A DNA stretch of 64,000 nucleotides from Sabulicella glaciei (GTDB lineage Bacteria > Pseudomonadota > Alphaproteobacteria > Acetobacterales > Acetobacteraceae): contig NZ_JAPFQI010000001.1 of assembly GCF_026183895.1 (NCBI RefSeq), forward strand, positions 1,042,662 through 1,106,661. The letters are read 5' to 3'. Below the pieces are notes generated by a model. That model made no database searches, had not been told where the DNA came from, and worked only from the letters and a program-made list of their open reading frames with translations. A program made the translations under genes and the position numbers. Numbering within the stretch: the stretch's first letter is position 1; each line of letters begins with the position of its first letter. Shown piece after piece: positions 55,664 to 64,000 of this stretch.

Positions 55664-56025
55664 TGCTGCAGCAGCTTTCCGAACGGCTGACCCTGCCGGG
55701 CATGCCGGAATGGACCGGCCTCATCTTGCTGGTGATCCTGCTGGGGCTTGGGCTCTGCCTCCTGGTCATGCCCTTCTCGGTCTTCGGGGTGAAGGGGCGC
55801 CTCGATGCCATCGAGGCGCAGCTGGACGAGCTGCGCGCCGAGATCCGCGGCCTCGCAGTGCGGATGTCCGAGGGGCGCCCATCACGCGAATGGTCGGCTC
55901 CGGAGGAAACAATGCTGGACGCGGCGCCGATGCGTTCCGAGGATCCGGTCGGGCCGCGTGGCCATCCCACCCTGCCGCCGCGCGGCCGGTCCGAGCCCCG
56001 CATCACATGGCCGAAGCCGCGCTGA
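55663..56025 (+). CDS. Unknown small membrane-anchored coiled-coil protein
   Basis: A 120-residue protein without recognised family. One predicted membrane helix (WTGLILLVILLGLGLCLLVM, residues 18-38) is followed by a short coiled coil (RLDAIEAQLDELRAEIRGLAVRM) and a Pro/Arg-rich tail. The ATG overlaps the moaA stop (TGATG), so it is translated with moaA. GC-rich third positions support coding. A membrane-tethered accessory role is guesswork. Confidence 0.65.
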   Translation: MLQQLSERLTLPGMPEWTGLILLVILLGLGLCLLVMPFSVFGVKGRLDAIEAQLDELRAEIRGLAVRMSEGRPSREWSAPEETMLDAAPMRSEDPVGPRGHPTLPPRGRSEPRITWPKPR

Positions 56026-56077
56026 CGCGAATCGTCCGGCTCTAGCCGGGCTTTCGGCGCTGTGGCTCAATCGGTCC

Positions 56078-56905
56078 ATGCGCGTTTCCGTGATCCAGAT
56101 GAACCAGGGCAGCGACAAGGCGGCCAATCTCGCCCAGGCGCGGCACCTCGTCGCAGCTGTGCTGCAGGCCGACCGTCCGCGCATGGTGTCCTTGCCCGAG
56201 ACCTGGACCAACCTTGGCGGCGGGCGCGACGCGCGCGTGGCCGCCGCCGAGACCTTGCCGGAGCCGGGCGGCACCGGAGGCCCGGCCTACGAGGCGATGC
56301 GCGAGATGGCGCGCGGTGCCGGCATCTTCGTCCATGGTGGCAGCATCGTGGAGCAGGGCGCGGAGAAGCTGCACAACACCACCCTCGTCTTCGACCCGGA
56401 GGGGCGGGAGGTGGCGCGCTACCGCAAGATCCACCTCTTCGACATCACGGGGCCCGACGGCACCGGCTATCGCGAAAGCGCGCTCTACGAGGGCGGCGCC
56501 GAGATCGTGACCTTCGAGGCGGACGGGACGCGCTTCGGCTGCTCCATCTGCTACGACATCCGCTTCCCCGAGATGTATCTCGCCCTGCGCCGTGCCGGGG
56601 CCGAGGCGATCTTCGTGCCGTCCAACTTCACGCTGATGACGGGCAAGGACCATTGGGAGGTGCTGCTTCGTGCCCGAGCCATCGAGACGCAGTGCTGGTT
56701 CATCGCCGCCGCCTCCTGGGGCAGCTACGAGGAACGCGGGGCGACGCGACAGGTCTATGGTCATTCCTTGATCGCCGACCCCTGGGGCCAAGTGGTCGCA
56801 TGCTGCTCGGACGGGACGGGTTGGGCGACGGCGCGGCTGGACCGGGCCGTGACCGAGCGGGTGCGGCGCGACATGCCCGTGCTCGAGCACCGGAAGCTGG
56901 CCTGA
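56078..56905 (+). CDS. Nitrilase-superfamily amidase, Nit1/omega-amidase-like
   Basis: A 275-residue C-N hydrolase. The Glu-Lys-Cys triad is visible in [18 protein letters not shown] and [10 protein letters not shown]. The Nit1/NitFhit-type proteins hydrolyse deaminated glutathione or omega-amides as metabolite repair. ATG 56078 follows the small membrane protein gene by 52 bases. Confidence 0.92.
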   Translation: MRVSVIQMNQGSDKAANLAQARHLVAAVLQADRPRMVSLPETWTNLGGGRDARVAAAETLPEPGGTGGPAYEAMREMARGAGIFVHGGSIVEQGAEKLHNTTLVFDPEGREVARYRKIHLFDITGPDGTGYRESALYEGGAEIVTFEADGTRFGCSICYDIRFPEMYLALRRAGAEAIFVPSNFTLMTGKDHWEVLLRARAIETQCWFIAAASWGSYEERGATRQVYGHSLIADPWGQVVACCSDGTGWATARLDRAVTERVRRDMPVLEHRKLA

Positions 56906-56907
56906 CC

Positions 56908-57666
56908 TTGACCGCCATTGCCTTCCTGGCGGCGCAGGGCGAGGCGGCGCAGGCCGCGCGCGCGCGCCTCGCCGGACTGTATGGCGATGCCAACCCCGCC
57001 CAGGCGGAATTCGTGGTGGCCTTGGGCGGCGACGGCTTCATGCTGGAGGTGCAGCACCGCTTCCTGGGCCGGAACATGCCCGTCTACGGGATGAATCGCG
57101 GTTCGGTCGGCTTCCTGATGAACGGCTATCGGGAGGAGGATCTGCCGGAGCGCCTCGCGGCGGCGCTGGCCGCGACGCTGCATCCCCTAAGGATGCGCGC
57201 CCACACGGCGGACAAGACCCACGCGGCGCTCGCGATCAACGAGGTGTCGCTGCTGCGCGAGACGCGCCAGGCGGCCAAGCTGCGCGTGCTGGTGGATGGC
57301 AAGGAACGCTTGCCCGAACTCACCTGCGACGGAATCTTGCTCGCCACCCCGGCGGGATCCACCGCCTACAACCTTTCGGCGCATGGCCCGATCGTGCCGC
57401 TGGACGCGAACCTGCTTCCCCTCACCCCCATCTCCGCCTTCCGGCCGCGGCGCTGGCGCGGGGCGCTGCTGCCTTCGGCGGCGCGGGTGGAGATCGAGGT
57501 GCTGGAGGCGCAGAAGCGTCCGGTCTCCGCGACGGCCGACTATACGGAGGTACGCGATGTGCGTCGGGTAGAGATCCGTGAGGATCGCAGCCTGTCCATG
57601 ACCATGCTCTTCGACCCGGACCACTCCCTGTCCGAGCGCATCATCGCCGAGCAATTCACGGTCTGA
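56908..57666 (+). CDS. nadK: NAD kinase
   Basis: A 252-residue NAD kinase that makes NADP. The GGDG motif is at residues 40-43 in [11 protein letters not shown], followed by [36 protein letters not shown] and the C-terminal beta domain. TTG 56908 starts two bases after the amidase stop; no ATG or GTG in frame would keep the N-terminal domain. The 3' end overlaps the convergent wecB by 11 bases. Confidence 0.93.
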   Translation: MTAIAFLAAQGEAAQAARARLAGLYGDANPAQAEFVVALGGDGFMLEVQHRFLGRNMPVYGMNRGSVGFLMNGYREEDLPERLAAALAATLHPLRMRAHTADKTHAALAINEVSLLRETRQAAKLRVLVDGKERLPELTCDGILLATPAGSTAYNLSAHGPIVPLDANLLPLTPISAFRPRRWRGALLPSAARVEIEVLEAQKRPVSATADYTEVRDVRRVEIREDRSLSMTMLFDPDHSLSERIIAEQFTV

Positions 57667-58784
57667 AGGCCAGCGCCGGAACCGGTGCCTCGACCTGCCG
57701 GAACGTCTCCAGCGCCGCCAGGATCCGCGGCGCGGCCCGCCCATCCCCGAAGGCGAGGCTGGGGCGCAGCGGCCTCGGCGGGGCGTCCAGCAGGCGATGC
57801 GCCGCGGCGAGCAGCGCCGCCTCCCATGTTCCGACGACGAGCGTCGTGCCCGCCTCCATCGCCTCCGGCCGGTCGGTTTCCTCCCGCGCCACCAGCACGG
57901 GGATGCCGAGCGTCGCCGCTTCCTCCTGCACGCCGCCGCTGTCGGTGACGACCAGCGCGGCGCGGGACAGCAGGGCGACGAAGGCGCGGTAATCCTGTGG
58001 CGGCAGCAGGGTGACGCCGGGATGGTTCGCCAGAGCCTCGGCCAGGGGCTTCGCCGCCAAAGGGTTGCGGTGCAGCGGCACAACCATCTGCACGTCCGGC
58101 CCCGCGGCGAGACGCGCCAGTGCGCGCCAAGCGGTCCAGCCCCGCCCCCTGGCTTTCCCGGCGATGCGCGGTGACCAGGACGAGGTGCCGCGCTGGGTCC
58201 AGTGCGACAGACGGATCGGGCGCCCCCGACGCCACGACAAGCAGGGCATCCACCCCGGTAATGCCGGTGACCCGGATGGCGCCGCCCGGCACGCCCTCGC
58301 GCAGCAGATTCTCCCGCGCCGCTTCCGTCGGCGCGAGATGCAGCCGGGCCAGGCGTCCGATCACGGCGCGGTTCGCCTCCTCCGGAAAGGGCGCGTCCAG
58401 GTCGTGGGAACGCAGCCCCGCCTCGACATGCGCCACCGGGATGCGGGCGTGGAACCCGGCCAGGGCAGCCGCCATCGCCGAGGTCGTGTCGCCCTGCACG
58501 AGCAACCAGTCCGGCCGCTCGGCCATGAGCCAGGCGTCGAGCCCCGCCAGGACCCCGGCTGCCAGCGCCGACAGCCCCTGGCCCGGCCGCATCAGCGCAA
58601 GGTTGAAACTGGGCCGCAGCCCGAACCCCTCCAGCGCCTGATCCAACATTTCCCGATGCTGGCTCGTCGAAAGGATGTCGCAGCGATGGCCCGATGCACG
58701 GGCCGCGCGGATCACCGGGAAAAGCTTGAGCGCCTCCGGACGGGTGCCGACGACGCAGGCGAGGTGCAAGCGGGACAACTCCAT
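57656..58784 (-). pseudogene. wecB: UDP-N-acetylglucosamine 2-epimerase, frameshifted
   Basis: A WecB-type epimerase (UDP-GlcNAc to UDP-ManNAc) split between two frames. The first frame, from ATG 58784, gives [32 protein letters not shown] and [10 protein letters not shown], then loses homology near residue 222. The second frame continues with [20 protein letters not shown] and VTDSGGVQEEAATLG to a stop at 57656. Adding one GC unit at the GCGCGC tract at 58122-58127 restores a continuous 376-residue protein, the normal family length. Either the gene is inactivated or slippage-switched, or the assembly lost two bases. It overlaps nadK by 11 bases. Confidence 0.88.
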
Positions 58785-58854
58785 GAATTCACACCGCTTC
58801 TCAACCGGTGGTTGCTTCTATCCATGGCAGTTCTTGTGGAATGCAACCAGGGCC

Positions 58855-59331
58855 TCAGGCGCAGCGGGCGCAGATTCCCTCGACCTCGACCGTCGCGCGG
58901 CTGGGGCGGAAACCCAGGCGATCGGCCGCTGCAGTCAGTGCGTGAGCGACATCGTGATCGGCGATCTCGGCTGTGGCGCCGCAACGCGTGCAGATCAGGA
59001 ACTGGTGCGGATGGTCGTGGCCGCAGCCATGGCCGCAGGGCTCCTCCTCGGGGCCGATGCAGGGCAGGAAGGCGTTCAGCCGTTCCAGCCGGTGGATCAG
59101 ACCCTGCTCCAGCAGGAAGTCCAGGGCGCGATAGACGGTGGGCGGTGCGGCTGGGCCCCGCCTCTCCTTCAGGCGCTCCAGCAATGTGTAGGCGCCCACG
59201 GGCTGCCCCGCCTCCAGCACGAGGCGAAGGACTTGGCGGCGCAGCGGGGTCAGCGTGGCGCCTTGTCGGGCGCAGCGCGCTTCGGCAGCGGCCAGAGCGG
59301 CGTCGAGTTCCGGCGTCTCTACGGCGGTCAT
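58855..59331 (-). CDS. zur: Fur-family regulator, Zur-like
   Basis: A 158-residue Fur-family repressor. The winged helix contains [17 protein letters not shown] and [20 protein letters not shown]. The His/Cys-rich part [20 protein letters not shown] and a C-terminal CARC give the structural zinc pair of CxxC motifs and the sensory ligands. The His/Cys content and the COG0523 and HisI neighbours favour zinc (Zur) over iron. It is divergent from hisI with only 23 bases between start codons. Confidence 0.87.
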   Translation of the reverse strand: MTAVETPELDAALAAAEARCARQGATLTPLRRQVLRLVLEAGQPVGAYTLLERLKERRGPAAPPTVYRALDFLLEQGLIHRLERLNAFLPCIGPEEEPCGHGCGHDHPHQFLICTRCGATAEIADHDVAHALTAAADRLGFRPSRATVEVEGICARCA

Positions 59332-59338
59332 GCGGCGG

Positions 59339-59346
59339 GTTATACT
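59339..59346 (+). promoter_or_regulatory. Possible -10 element/half-site for hisI
   Basis: TATACT at 59341-59346 matches the -10 consensus in five of six positions, nine bases before the hisI ATG; GTTATA (59339-59344) also resembles half of a Zur box. A -35 element is not clear. Confidence 0.3.
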
Positions 59347-59354
59347 CCATCCCG

Positions 59355-59777
59355 ATGAATCCCGCCTCCCTCCCCATTCCCGACCCGGTGCTCCGCTCCG
59401 CGATCCTCCGCTCGGTGCGGTTCAACGGCCTGGGCATTGTTCCCGCCATCGCGCAGCAGCACGACACGGGCGAGGTGCTGATGATGGCCTGGATGAACGC
59501 CGCAGCGTTGGAGGAGACGCTGGAAACCGCGCGTGCCTGCTACTTCAGCCGCTCGCGCAATCGGCTGTGGCGCAAGGGGGAAAGCTCCGGGCAGGTCCAG
59601 CACGTCCTCGACCTCCGGCTCGATTGCGACGGGGATACGGTGCTGCTGCTGGTGGACCAGCATGGCGTGGCCTGCCACACCGGTCGGCGCTCCTGCTTCT
59701 TCCTCGCCCCGCGCGACGGCGTGCTGACCGAGATCGCGGCGCCCGAGGCCAGCCCCGAGAGCCTGTACGGCGCATGA
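59355..59777 (+). CDS. hisI: Phosphoribosyl-AMP cyclohydrolase HisI
   Basis: A 140-residue HisI, third step of histidine synthesis. The zinc cysteines are complete: C91, C107 and C114, spaced 16 and 7 as in the characterised archaeal enzyme. The [15 protein letters not shown] active-site loop and DLRLDCDGD metal site are present. No HisE domain is fused. ATG 59355; the following COG0523 gene starts within its stop (ATGA), and zur is divergent, unlike a normal his operon. Confidence 0.94.
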   Translation: MNPASLPIPDPVLRSAILRSVRFNGLGIVPAIAQQHDTGEVLMMAWMNAAALEETLETARACYFSRSRNRLWRKGESSGQVQHVLDLRLDCDGDTVLLLVDQHGVACHTGRRSCFFLAPRDGVLTEIAAPEASPESLYGA

Positions 59778-60724
59778 CGCCGCGCCCCATCACCCTGCTG
59801 ACCGGCTTCCTTGGCGTGGGCAAGACCACGCTGCTGAACCGCCTCCTGCCCGCCCTGCCCCGCACCGCCGTGCTGGTGAACGAGTTCGGCGAGATCGGGC
59901 TGGACCAACTTTTCGTGCAGGCCGTGGAGGAGGATGTGGTGCTGCTCCAGGCCGGGTGCCTGTGCTGCACCATCCGCGGCGACCTGTCGCGCGCCCTGCG
60001 CGACCTCGCGGCCTCTGGCCGGCCCTTTGACCGCGTGGTGATCGAGACGACGGGCCTCGCCGATCCCGGCCCGATCCTCCAGACCTTGATGTCCGACCCG
60101 CTGCTGCGCCGCGACTTCGTGCTGGACGCCGTGGTGACGCTGGTGGACGCCGCGCACGGCATGGCGACGCTGGAGGCGCAGGAGGAAGCGCGGCGGCAGG
60201 TTGCGGTGGCGGACCGGCTGGTGCTGACCAAGACCGACGTGGCGCCCGACACGGCGGCCTTGGAATCCCGGCTGCGTGCGCTGAACCCGGTCGCGCCCAT
60301 CCTGCGCAACGACGCCCCGGCCGAGGCGATCTTCGCGCCCGGCGACCCTGGGCGGAACCTGCCCTGGTCCGCGGAGGAGGCGCATCATCACCATCATCAC
60401 GACCCGAACCGGCACGGCTCCGACATCCGCGCCCTTTGCCTTCGCTTCAGCCAGCCGCTGCGATGGGAGGGCCTCGCCTCCTGGCTGGAGATGATGGCCA
60501 TGACGCAGGGCGAGCGAATGCTGCGCCTCAAGGCGGTGCTGAACCTGGAGGGCGAGGAGGCCCCGGTCGCGTTGCACGGGGTGCGGCACCTCTTCGACGC
60601 GCCGCGCCGCCTGCCCGCCTGGCCGGAAGGGGATGACCGCTCCTCGCGCCTCGTTCTCATCCTGCGCGGCCTCGACCCCGAGGTGGCGGAAGCAGGGCTG
60701 CGCGCCTTCCTGGAGGCGGCGTGA
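59774..60724 (+). CDS. COG0523 GTPase / metallochaperone (CobW-YjiA family)
   Basis: A 316-residue G3E GTPase. P loop GFLGVGKTT, the metal motif CLCC at residues 62-65 in [19 protein letters not shown], and guanine specificity LVLTKTDV are present; the CobW C-terminal domain follows. A run of six histidines occupies residues 204-209. COG0523 proteins deliver zinc, cobalt or other metals to client enzymes. Coupling to hisI and proximity to zur point to zinc. Confidence 0.92.
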   Translation: MTPRPITLLTGFLGVGKTTLLNRLLPALPRTAVLVNEFGEIGLDQLFVQAVEEDVVLLQAGCLCCTIRGDLSRALRDLAASGRPFDRVVIETTGLADPGPILQTLMSDPLLRRDFVLDAVVTLVDAAHGMATLEAQEEARRQVAVADRLVLTKTDVAPDTAALESRLRALNPVAPILRNDAPAEAIFAPGDPGRNLPWSAEEAHHHHHHDPNRHGSDIRALCLRFSQPLRWEGLASWLEMMAMTQGERMLRLKAVLNLEGEEAPVALHGVRHLFDAPRRLPAWPEGDDRSSRLVLILRGLDPEVAEAGLRAFLEAA

Positions 60725-61308
60725 GCCTCCGCATCGAGACGCTGCGCGGCGAGGCGCTGCTGCGCCACCTGCCGCGCCTTGGCCATCTGCGCGGCGCGGT
60801 GTTCCGCGAGTGGCCCTACCTCTACGAGGCGGAAGGCCGCTACGAGACCAACTACCTGCGCCAGTACGCGGAGGGCGAGGGCGCCGCGGTGATCGTCGGG
60901 CTGGATGGCGAGGAAGCAGTCGGCGCCTCGACCTGCCAGCCGATGCGCGAGGCCCATGCCCCCGTCCGGCAGGCCTTCGAGGAAGCGGGGCGCGACCCGG
61001 CAGAGCACTCCTATTTCGGCGAAAGCGTCCTTCTGCCCGAGTATCGCGGCCAGGGCGTCGGCGTCGCCTTCTTCACGAAGCGGGAGGAAGTGGCGCGCGA
61101 GGCGGGGCTGCGCTTCGCCGCCTTCTGCGCCGTGGAGCGCGATGCGGAGGACCCGCGCCGCCCGCCCGGTCACGTGCCGCTCGACGGGTTCTGGCGGAAG
61201 CGCGGCTACACCCACCATCCGGACATCGCCTGCCGATTCAACTGGCGCGAGATCGGCGGCGCGGCGGAAGTCCCGCACCACCTGTCCTTCTGGATCAAGA
61301 CGCTGTGA
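60721..61308 (+). CDS. GNAT-family N-acetyltransferase
   Basis: A 195-residue GNAT-fold protein with the acetyl-CoA-binding segment VLLPEYRGQGVGVAFF and a YFGES strand before it; N-terminal LFREW-like region follows the beta-alpha start. The target is unknown. GTG 60721 overlaps the COG0523 stop (GTGA) and its own stop overlaps the next GTG, so the zinc genes, this gene, the amidase and lpxB form one translationally coupled chain. Confidence 0.83.
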   Translation: MSLRIETLRGEALLRHLPRLGHLRGAVFREWPYLYEAEGRYETNYLRQYAEGEGAAVIVGLDGEEAVGASTCQPMREAHAPVRQAFEEAGRDPAEHSYFGESVLLPEYRGQGVGVAFFTKREEVAREAGLRFAAFCAVERDAEDPRRPPGHVPLDGFWRKRGYTHHPDIACRFNWREIGGAAEVPHHLSFWIKTL

Positions 61309-62186
61309 CGCTGCGCCTCGCCACCTGCGCCTGGCCGGTCGAGCCGCTGCCCGACATCGCCGCCTATGCCGCCAAGCTGGAGCACTGGGCCCGCCGTGCC
61401 CGCGACGCCGGGGCGGAGATGGCCGTCATGCCCGAATATGCCTGCGTGGAGCTCGGCGCTGCCCTGGCCGGCAACCGCGCGGCCGACGAGGCGACGGAAC
61501 TGCGCGCCATGGTGCGGGCCGCACCCGCCGTGCTGGAGGCTATGCGCGAAGCCGCACGCGCGGCCGGGATCTGGCTCTGCCCCGGGAGCCTGCCGATGGA
61601 GATGGGCGGGAGGATCGTGAACCGCGCGCCGCTGATCCGCCCCGACGGCACCATGGCCTTCCAGGACAAGCGGATGATGACGCGCTTCGAGGCCGAGCGC
61701 TGGATGGTCGAGGGGGGCGAGGCGCCCCGCGTCTTCGACACGCCCTGGGGCCGGATCGGCATCGCCATCTGCTACGATGCGGAATTCCCCAAGCTGGTCC
61801 GCGCCCAGGTCGAGGCGGGGGCGTGGCTGGTCCTCGTCCCCTCCTGCACCGACACCACGCACGGCTTCAGCCGCGTCCGCATCGGCGCGCGGGCGCGCGC
61901 GATGGAGAACCAGTGCTTCGTGGCCGTGGCGCCCACCGTCGGTGGCTTCGCCGCCTCGGCCGCGCTGGACGAGAACCATGGCGCGGCGGGCATCTTCGGC
62001 CCGGTGGATCGCGGCTTCCCCTCAGACGGCATCCTGGCGGAAGGAGCGATGGACGAGCCGGGCCTCGTCCTCGCCGATCTCGACCCCGAGGCGCTGGAGC
62101 GGGTGCGGGCGGACGGCGCGGTGCGGAACCACCGCGACTGGCCGCGCGCCCCGGTTCCCCGCCCCTCTCCGGCCGAGTTCGCATGA
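61305..62186 (+). CDS. Nitrilase-superfamily hydrolase
   Basis: A 293-residue C-N hydrolase, distinct from the one at 56078. The triad is in VMPEYACVEL, FQDKRMMTRF and IAICYDAEFPKL. It resembles the branch often encoded together with a GNAT protein, in which the two may act on the same small molecule. GTG 61305 overlaps the GNAT stop and its TGA overlaps the lpxB start. Confidence 0.88.
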   Translation: MTLRLATCAWPVEPLPDIAAYAAKLEHWARRARDAGAEMAVMPEYACVELGAALAGNRAADEATELRAMVRAAPAVLEAMREAARAAGIWLCPGSLPMEMGGRIVNRAPLIRPDGTMAFQDKRMMTRFEAERWMVEGGEAPRVFDTPWGRIGIAICYDAEFPKLVRAQVEAGAWLVLVPSCTDTTHGFSRVRIGARARAMENQCFVAVAPTVGGFAASAALDENHGAAGIFGPVDRGFPSDGILAEGAMDEPGLVLADLDPEALERVRADGAVRNHRDWPRAPVPRPSPAEFA

Positions 62187-63283
62187 GCCTCGTCTGGATC
62201 GCGGCAGGCGAGGCTTCGGGCGACATCCTCGCCGCGCGCCTCGTCGCCGCGCTGCGGACGCTGGCGCCGGGGCTTCGCTTCGCCGGGATCGGCGGGGAGC
62301 GCATGGCGGAACAGGGCGTCGAAAGCCTGTTCCCCATCCGCGAGCTGGCGCTGATGGGGCTGGTGGAGGTGCTGCCGCAGCTTCGCAATCTCGCGCGCCG
62401 GATGGGCGAGGCGGAGGATGCGCTGCGCCGCGACCGCCCCGCCCTGCTGGTGACGGTGGACAATCCGGGCTTCACCCTGCGCCTCGCGCGGCGCGCCAAG
62501 GCGCTGGGCATTCCGGTGGTGCACTATGTCGCGCCGCAGGTCTGGGCGTGGCGTCCCGGACGGGTGCGGAGGATGGTGGGGGTGGTGGACCGCATCCTCG
62601 CCCTGTTGCCCTTCGAGGCACCCTTCTTCGAGCAATCTGGCATCCCAGTGGAGTTCGTCGGCCACCCCATCTTGGAAAGCGAGGCGGCTGGTGGCGATGC
62701 CGCGCGCTTCCCGCTGGACGGGCCAGGCCTCCTCGTCATGCCGGGCAGCCGGCGCGGCGAATTGCGCCGCCACCTGCCGGTCTTCGGCGCTGCCCTGCCG
62801 CCCGGGGTTACCCCGGTCGTGGCCCTGGCCGGCACGGTGGAGGAGGAGGTGCGCGCCGAGACCGCGTCGTGGGGCGCGCGCTACGTCCGCGCCCCGGCCG
62901 AGAAGGCCGATGCCATGGCCGCCTGCCGCGCCGGACTGATCAAGTCCGGCACCTCCTCGCTGGAGGCGGCGGTGGCAGGGCTGCCGCATGTCGTCGCCTA
63001 TCGCGTGAACCCGGTCACCGCCGCCATCGTCCGCCGCCTGATGCGCGTGCGCCACGCTTCCCTCGTGAACCTCCTGGCCGAGGAGGAGGTCGTGCCCGAA
63101 TTCCTGCAGGAGCGCTGCGAGCCGCGCCTGCTGCGCGCGGCGCTCCAACCGCTGATCGACGACGGAGCCGAGGCGGAACGGCAGCGCCGGGGCTTCCACC
63201 GCGCGCTGGAGAAGCTGGCACCGCCTGGTGGTGGCGCCCCGAGCGCGGCGGCTGCGGAGGCGGTGCTGCGCATGCTTTCTTGA
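62183..63283 (+). CDS. lpxB: Lipid-A-disaccharide synthase
   Basis: A 366-residue GT19 enzyme that joins UDP-diacyl-GlcN and lipid X on the inner membrane. Features: WIAAGEASGDILAARL, GIGGERM, VDNPGFTLRLAR, HYVAPQVWAWRPGR, FEFVGHP-type segment VEFVGHPILE and the acceptor/donor site SGTSSLEAA. It is the last intact gene before the decayed 3' end and is not grouped with lpxA/fabZ here. Confidence 0.95.
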   Translation: MSLVWIAAGEASGDILAARLVAALRTLAPGLRFAGIGGERMAEQGVESLFPIRELALMGLVEVLPQLRNLARRMGEAEDALRRDRPALLVTVDNPGFTLRLARRAKALGIPVVHYVAPQVWAWRPGRVRRMVGVVDRILALLPFEAPFFEQSGIPVEFVGHPILESEAAGGDAARFPLDGPGLLVMPGSRRGELRRHLPVFGAALPPGVTPVVALAGTVEEEVRAETASWGARYVRAPAEKADAMAACRAGLIKSGTSSLEAAVAGLPHVVAYRVNPVTAAIVRRLMRVRHASLVNLLAEEEVVPEFLQERCEPRLLRAALQPLIDDGAEAERQRRGFHRALEKLAPPGGGAPSAAAAEAVLRMLS

Positions 63284-63941
63284 GCGCCATGTTCGAGCTT
63301 CGCGGCCTCATGAGACGCTTCCGCATCGACCCGACCGAGCGAACCGTCTTGCATGGCATCGATCTCGACCTCGCGGATCCTGCCCCACATGGACCGCAAC
63401 GAACTGGAATCGCGCATTCGCGAGGCTCGGCCGCAAGGTCCAGGAGCTGCGCAGCTGATTTACAGGCTTCGAGGCCGCGCGCCCGGCGCCAGAGTGCGGC
63501 GTCGAATCTTGAGGCGGGCAAGTTTCGCGTCCGCATCAGGCAGAGCCAGATGCTCCAGCAGGCGTGCAACCAGGACCTGAAGCTGAAAGCGGCGCGACAA
63601 GACCTCGCCTGCACGCTGGCGCGGGGCGACGCCAAGCAACTGGCCACCGCGGATCTGGAATTGCAGAACGCCGGGGGTAAGCTGTGCGACCTGGAGCAGG
63701 ACCTTGCTCAGGCCGAGGTGAGTGGTGTCGTGCTGATGCCGCCAGAACGCCGGAAAGCGGAGGCGGCGGGCCGGATACGATCGAGGCCGCCTCCCACGTT
63801 TCGCGCGGCCAGACTATGTTCACCATGTGCGACCTGAAGGCCTTCATGCTGCGCGGCCAGTTGGACGAGATCGACGTGAACTAGATGTTTGATCCCAGGT
63901 TTTGATGGTGCAGTCTTCTCCCAGGAGTGGAAGGACGCGCT
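63284..63941. other. Gene-poor decayed stretch after lpxB
   Basis: No intact gene is visible in these 658 bases. They hold the truncated ATPase start, a short open frame ending at 63884 whose last residues are FMLRGQLDEIDVN, and the presumed left end of an insertion sequence from 63886. The base composition is slightly less GC-rich than in neighbouring genes. Confidence 0.6.
63289..63837 (+). pseudogene. Truncated ABC-transporter ATPase start fused to decayed sequence
   Basis: The first 28 residues (FELRGLMRRFRI then ERTVLHGIDLDLA) look like the start of an ABC ATPase before its Walker A motif, but homology stops near 63376 (DPAPHGP...). The frame stays open for 182 codons without a P loop or other ABC motif; its later part has a weak helical pattern. 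Short broken pieces in other frames (for example the start at 63390, DRNELESRIREA) show no intact gene. It begins 5 bases after lpxB. I read it as a deletion or insertion junction. Confidence 0.5.
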
Positions 63942-64000
63942 ATGGGCCAGGTTCAACACGGCTGCGCCACCACGACAGCGGCGGTCCGTCGAGCGATACA
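63886..64000 (+). mobile_element. Left end of an IS481-family insertion sequence
   Basis: The presumed terminal repeat begins TGTTTGATCC at 63886, 56 bases before the transposase start, as is usual for IS481-type elements that begin TGT. The right end and target duplication lie outside the window, so the exact boundary is not proven. Confidence 0.6.
63942..64000 (+). CDS. IS481-family transposase, N-terminal fragment at window edge
   Basis: ATG 63942 opens a frame whose 19 visible residues, MGQVQHGCATTTAAVRRAI, match the conserved start of IS481-type transposases (GQVLHGSATTTEAVRRAI). AAGGA at 63931-63935 precedes the start. The remaining HTH and DDE domains lie beyond the window end, so intactness is unknown. 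Confidence 0.78.
   Translation, partial: MGQVQHGCATTTAAVRRAI

Noticed and set aside
57540..57655. Continuation of the first wecB frame beyond the second-frame stop.
   Set aside because: It is antisense to nadK and unrelated to epimerases; the homologous continuation lies in the other frame.
60381..60400. Six-His stretch as a sign of an engineered tag.
   Set aside because: It lies inside a native COG0523 protein in the usual His-rich loop region, not at a terminus.

Overview
The window is 64 kb of very GC-rich DNA with tightly packed genes, many four-base start/stop overlaps (ATGA, GTGA, TTGA) and frequent GTG/TTG starts. The gene set (SUF operon with an Rrf2 regulator, minCDE, lpxB, hopanoid-type phosphorylase, Bug/TctC and TRAP receptors, hydantoinase-type genes, CaiB-family CoA transferases, a DUF1674 protein) points to an aerobic alphaproteobacterium, most likely Acetobacteraceae of the Roseomonas kind. 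That assignment is inference from gene content. I saw no rRNA, tRNA or CRISPR array.

Layout. 1-522 is the 3' end of a hydratase gene. 715-7100 is one iron-sulfur cluster operon: regulator, sufB, sufC, sufD, sufS, sufU-like, DUF59/sufT-like, sufA. It converges on an MHYT hybrid histidine kinase (7114-9549). 9703-15177 is a plus-strand acyl-CoA cassette: SDR, acyl-CoA dehydrogenase, NDP-forming acyl-CoA synthetase, nitroreductase, Nudix hydrolase. 15160-18670 (minus) holds a metallo-beta-lactamase-fold hydrolase, two tandem EamA transporters and a MaoC/FAS1-like dehydratase. 18810-20828 is a methyltransferase, polyprenyl-phosphate-type glycosyltransferase and SMR-like protein. 20835-23739 (minus) is minCDE plus a class-C-type serine hydrolase. 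23908-24867 is a D-2-hydroxyacid dehydrogenase.

25002-32300 is a nitrogen-compound locus: SsuABC-type ABC transporter, polysaccharide-deacetylase-fold hydrolase, HGGYW alpha/beta hydrolase, allophanate-hydrolase-type amidase and a CoA transferase with rearranged domain order. It is followed by an M20 carbamoyl-amino-acid hydrolase (minus) and a Rid protein (plus). 33973-42900 (minus) is a 9-kb catabolic operon: TRAP transporter, HyuA, HyuB, MaoC dehydratase, 3-hydroxyacyl-CoA dehydrogenase, SDR. 42995-47029 is mostly housekeeping (htpX, DUF1674, ychF, an unknown gene, pth, rplY). 47122-50523 carries a secreted protein with a possible frameshift and a two-subunit molybdenum hydroxylase. 50609-52686 has an HMG-CoA-lyase-type enzyme and a CoA transferase.

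52687-52973 contains the only strong intrinsic terminator with a U tract that I found, in a leader or small-RNA position before an HpnG-like phosphorylase. 53641-57666 has a Bug receptor, moaA, a small membrane protein, a nitrilase-family amidase and NAD kinase. wecB (57656-58784) is frameshifted at a GC dinucleotide repeat. 58855-60724 is a probable zinc module: a zur-like regulator divergent from hisI and a COG0523 GTPase. A GNAT gene, a second nitrilase homologue and lpxB follow. The last 700 bases are decayed: a truncated ABC ATPase start, no intact gene, then the left end of an IS481-family insertion sequence cut by the window edge.
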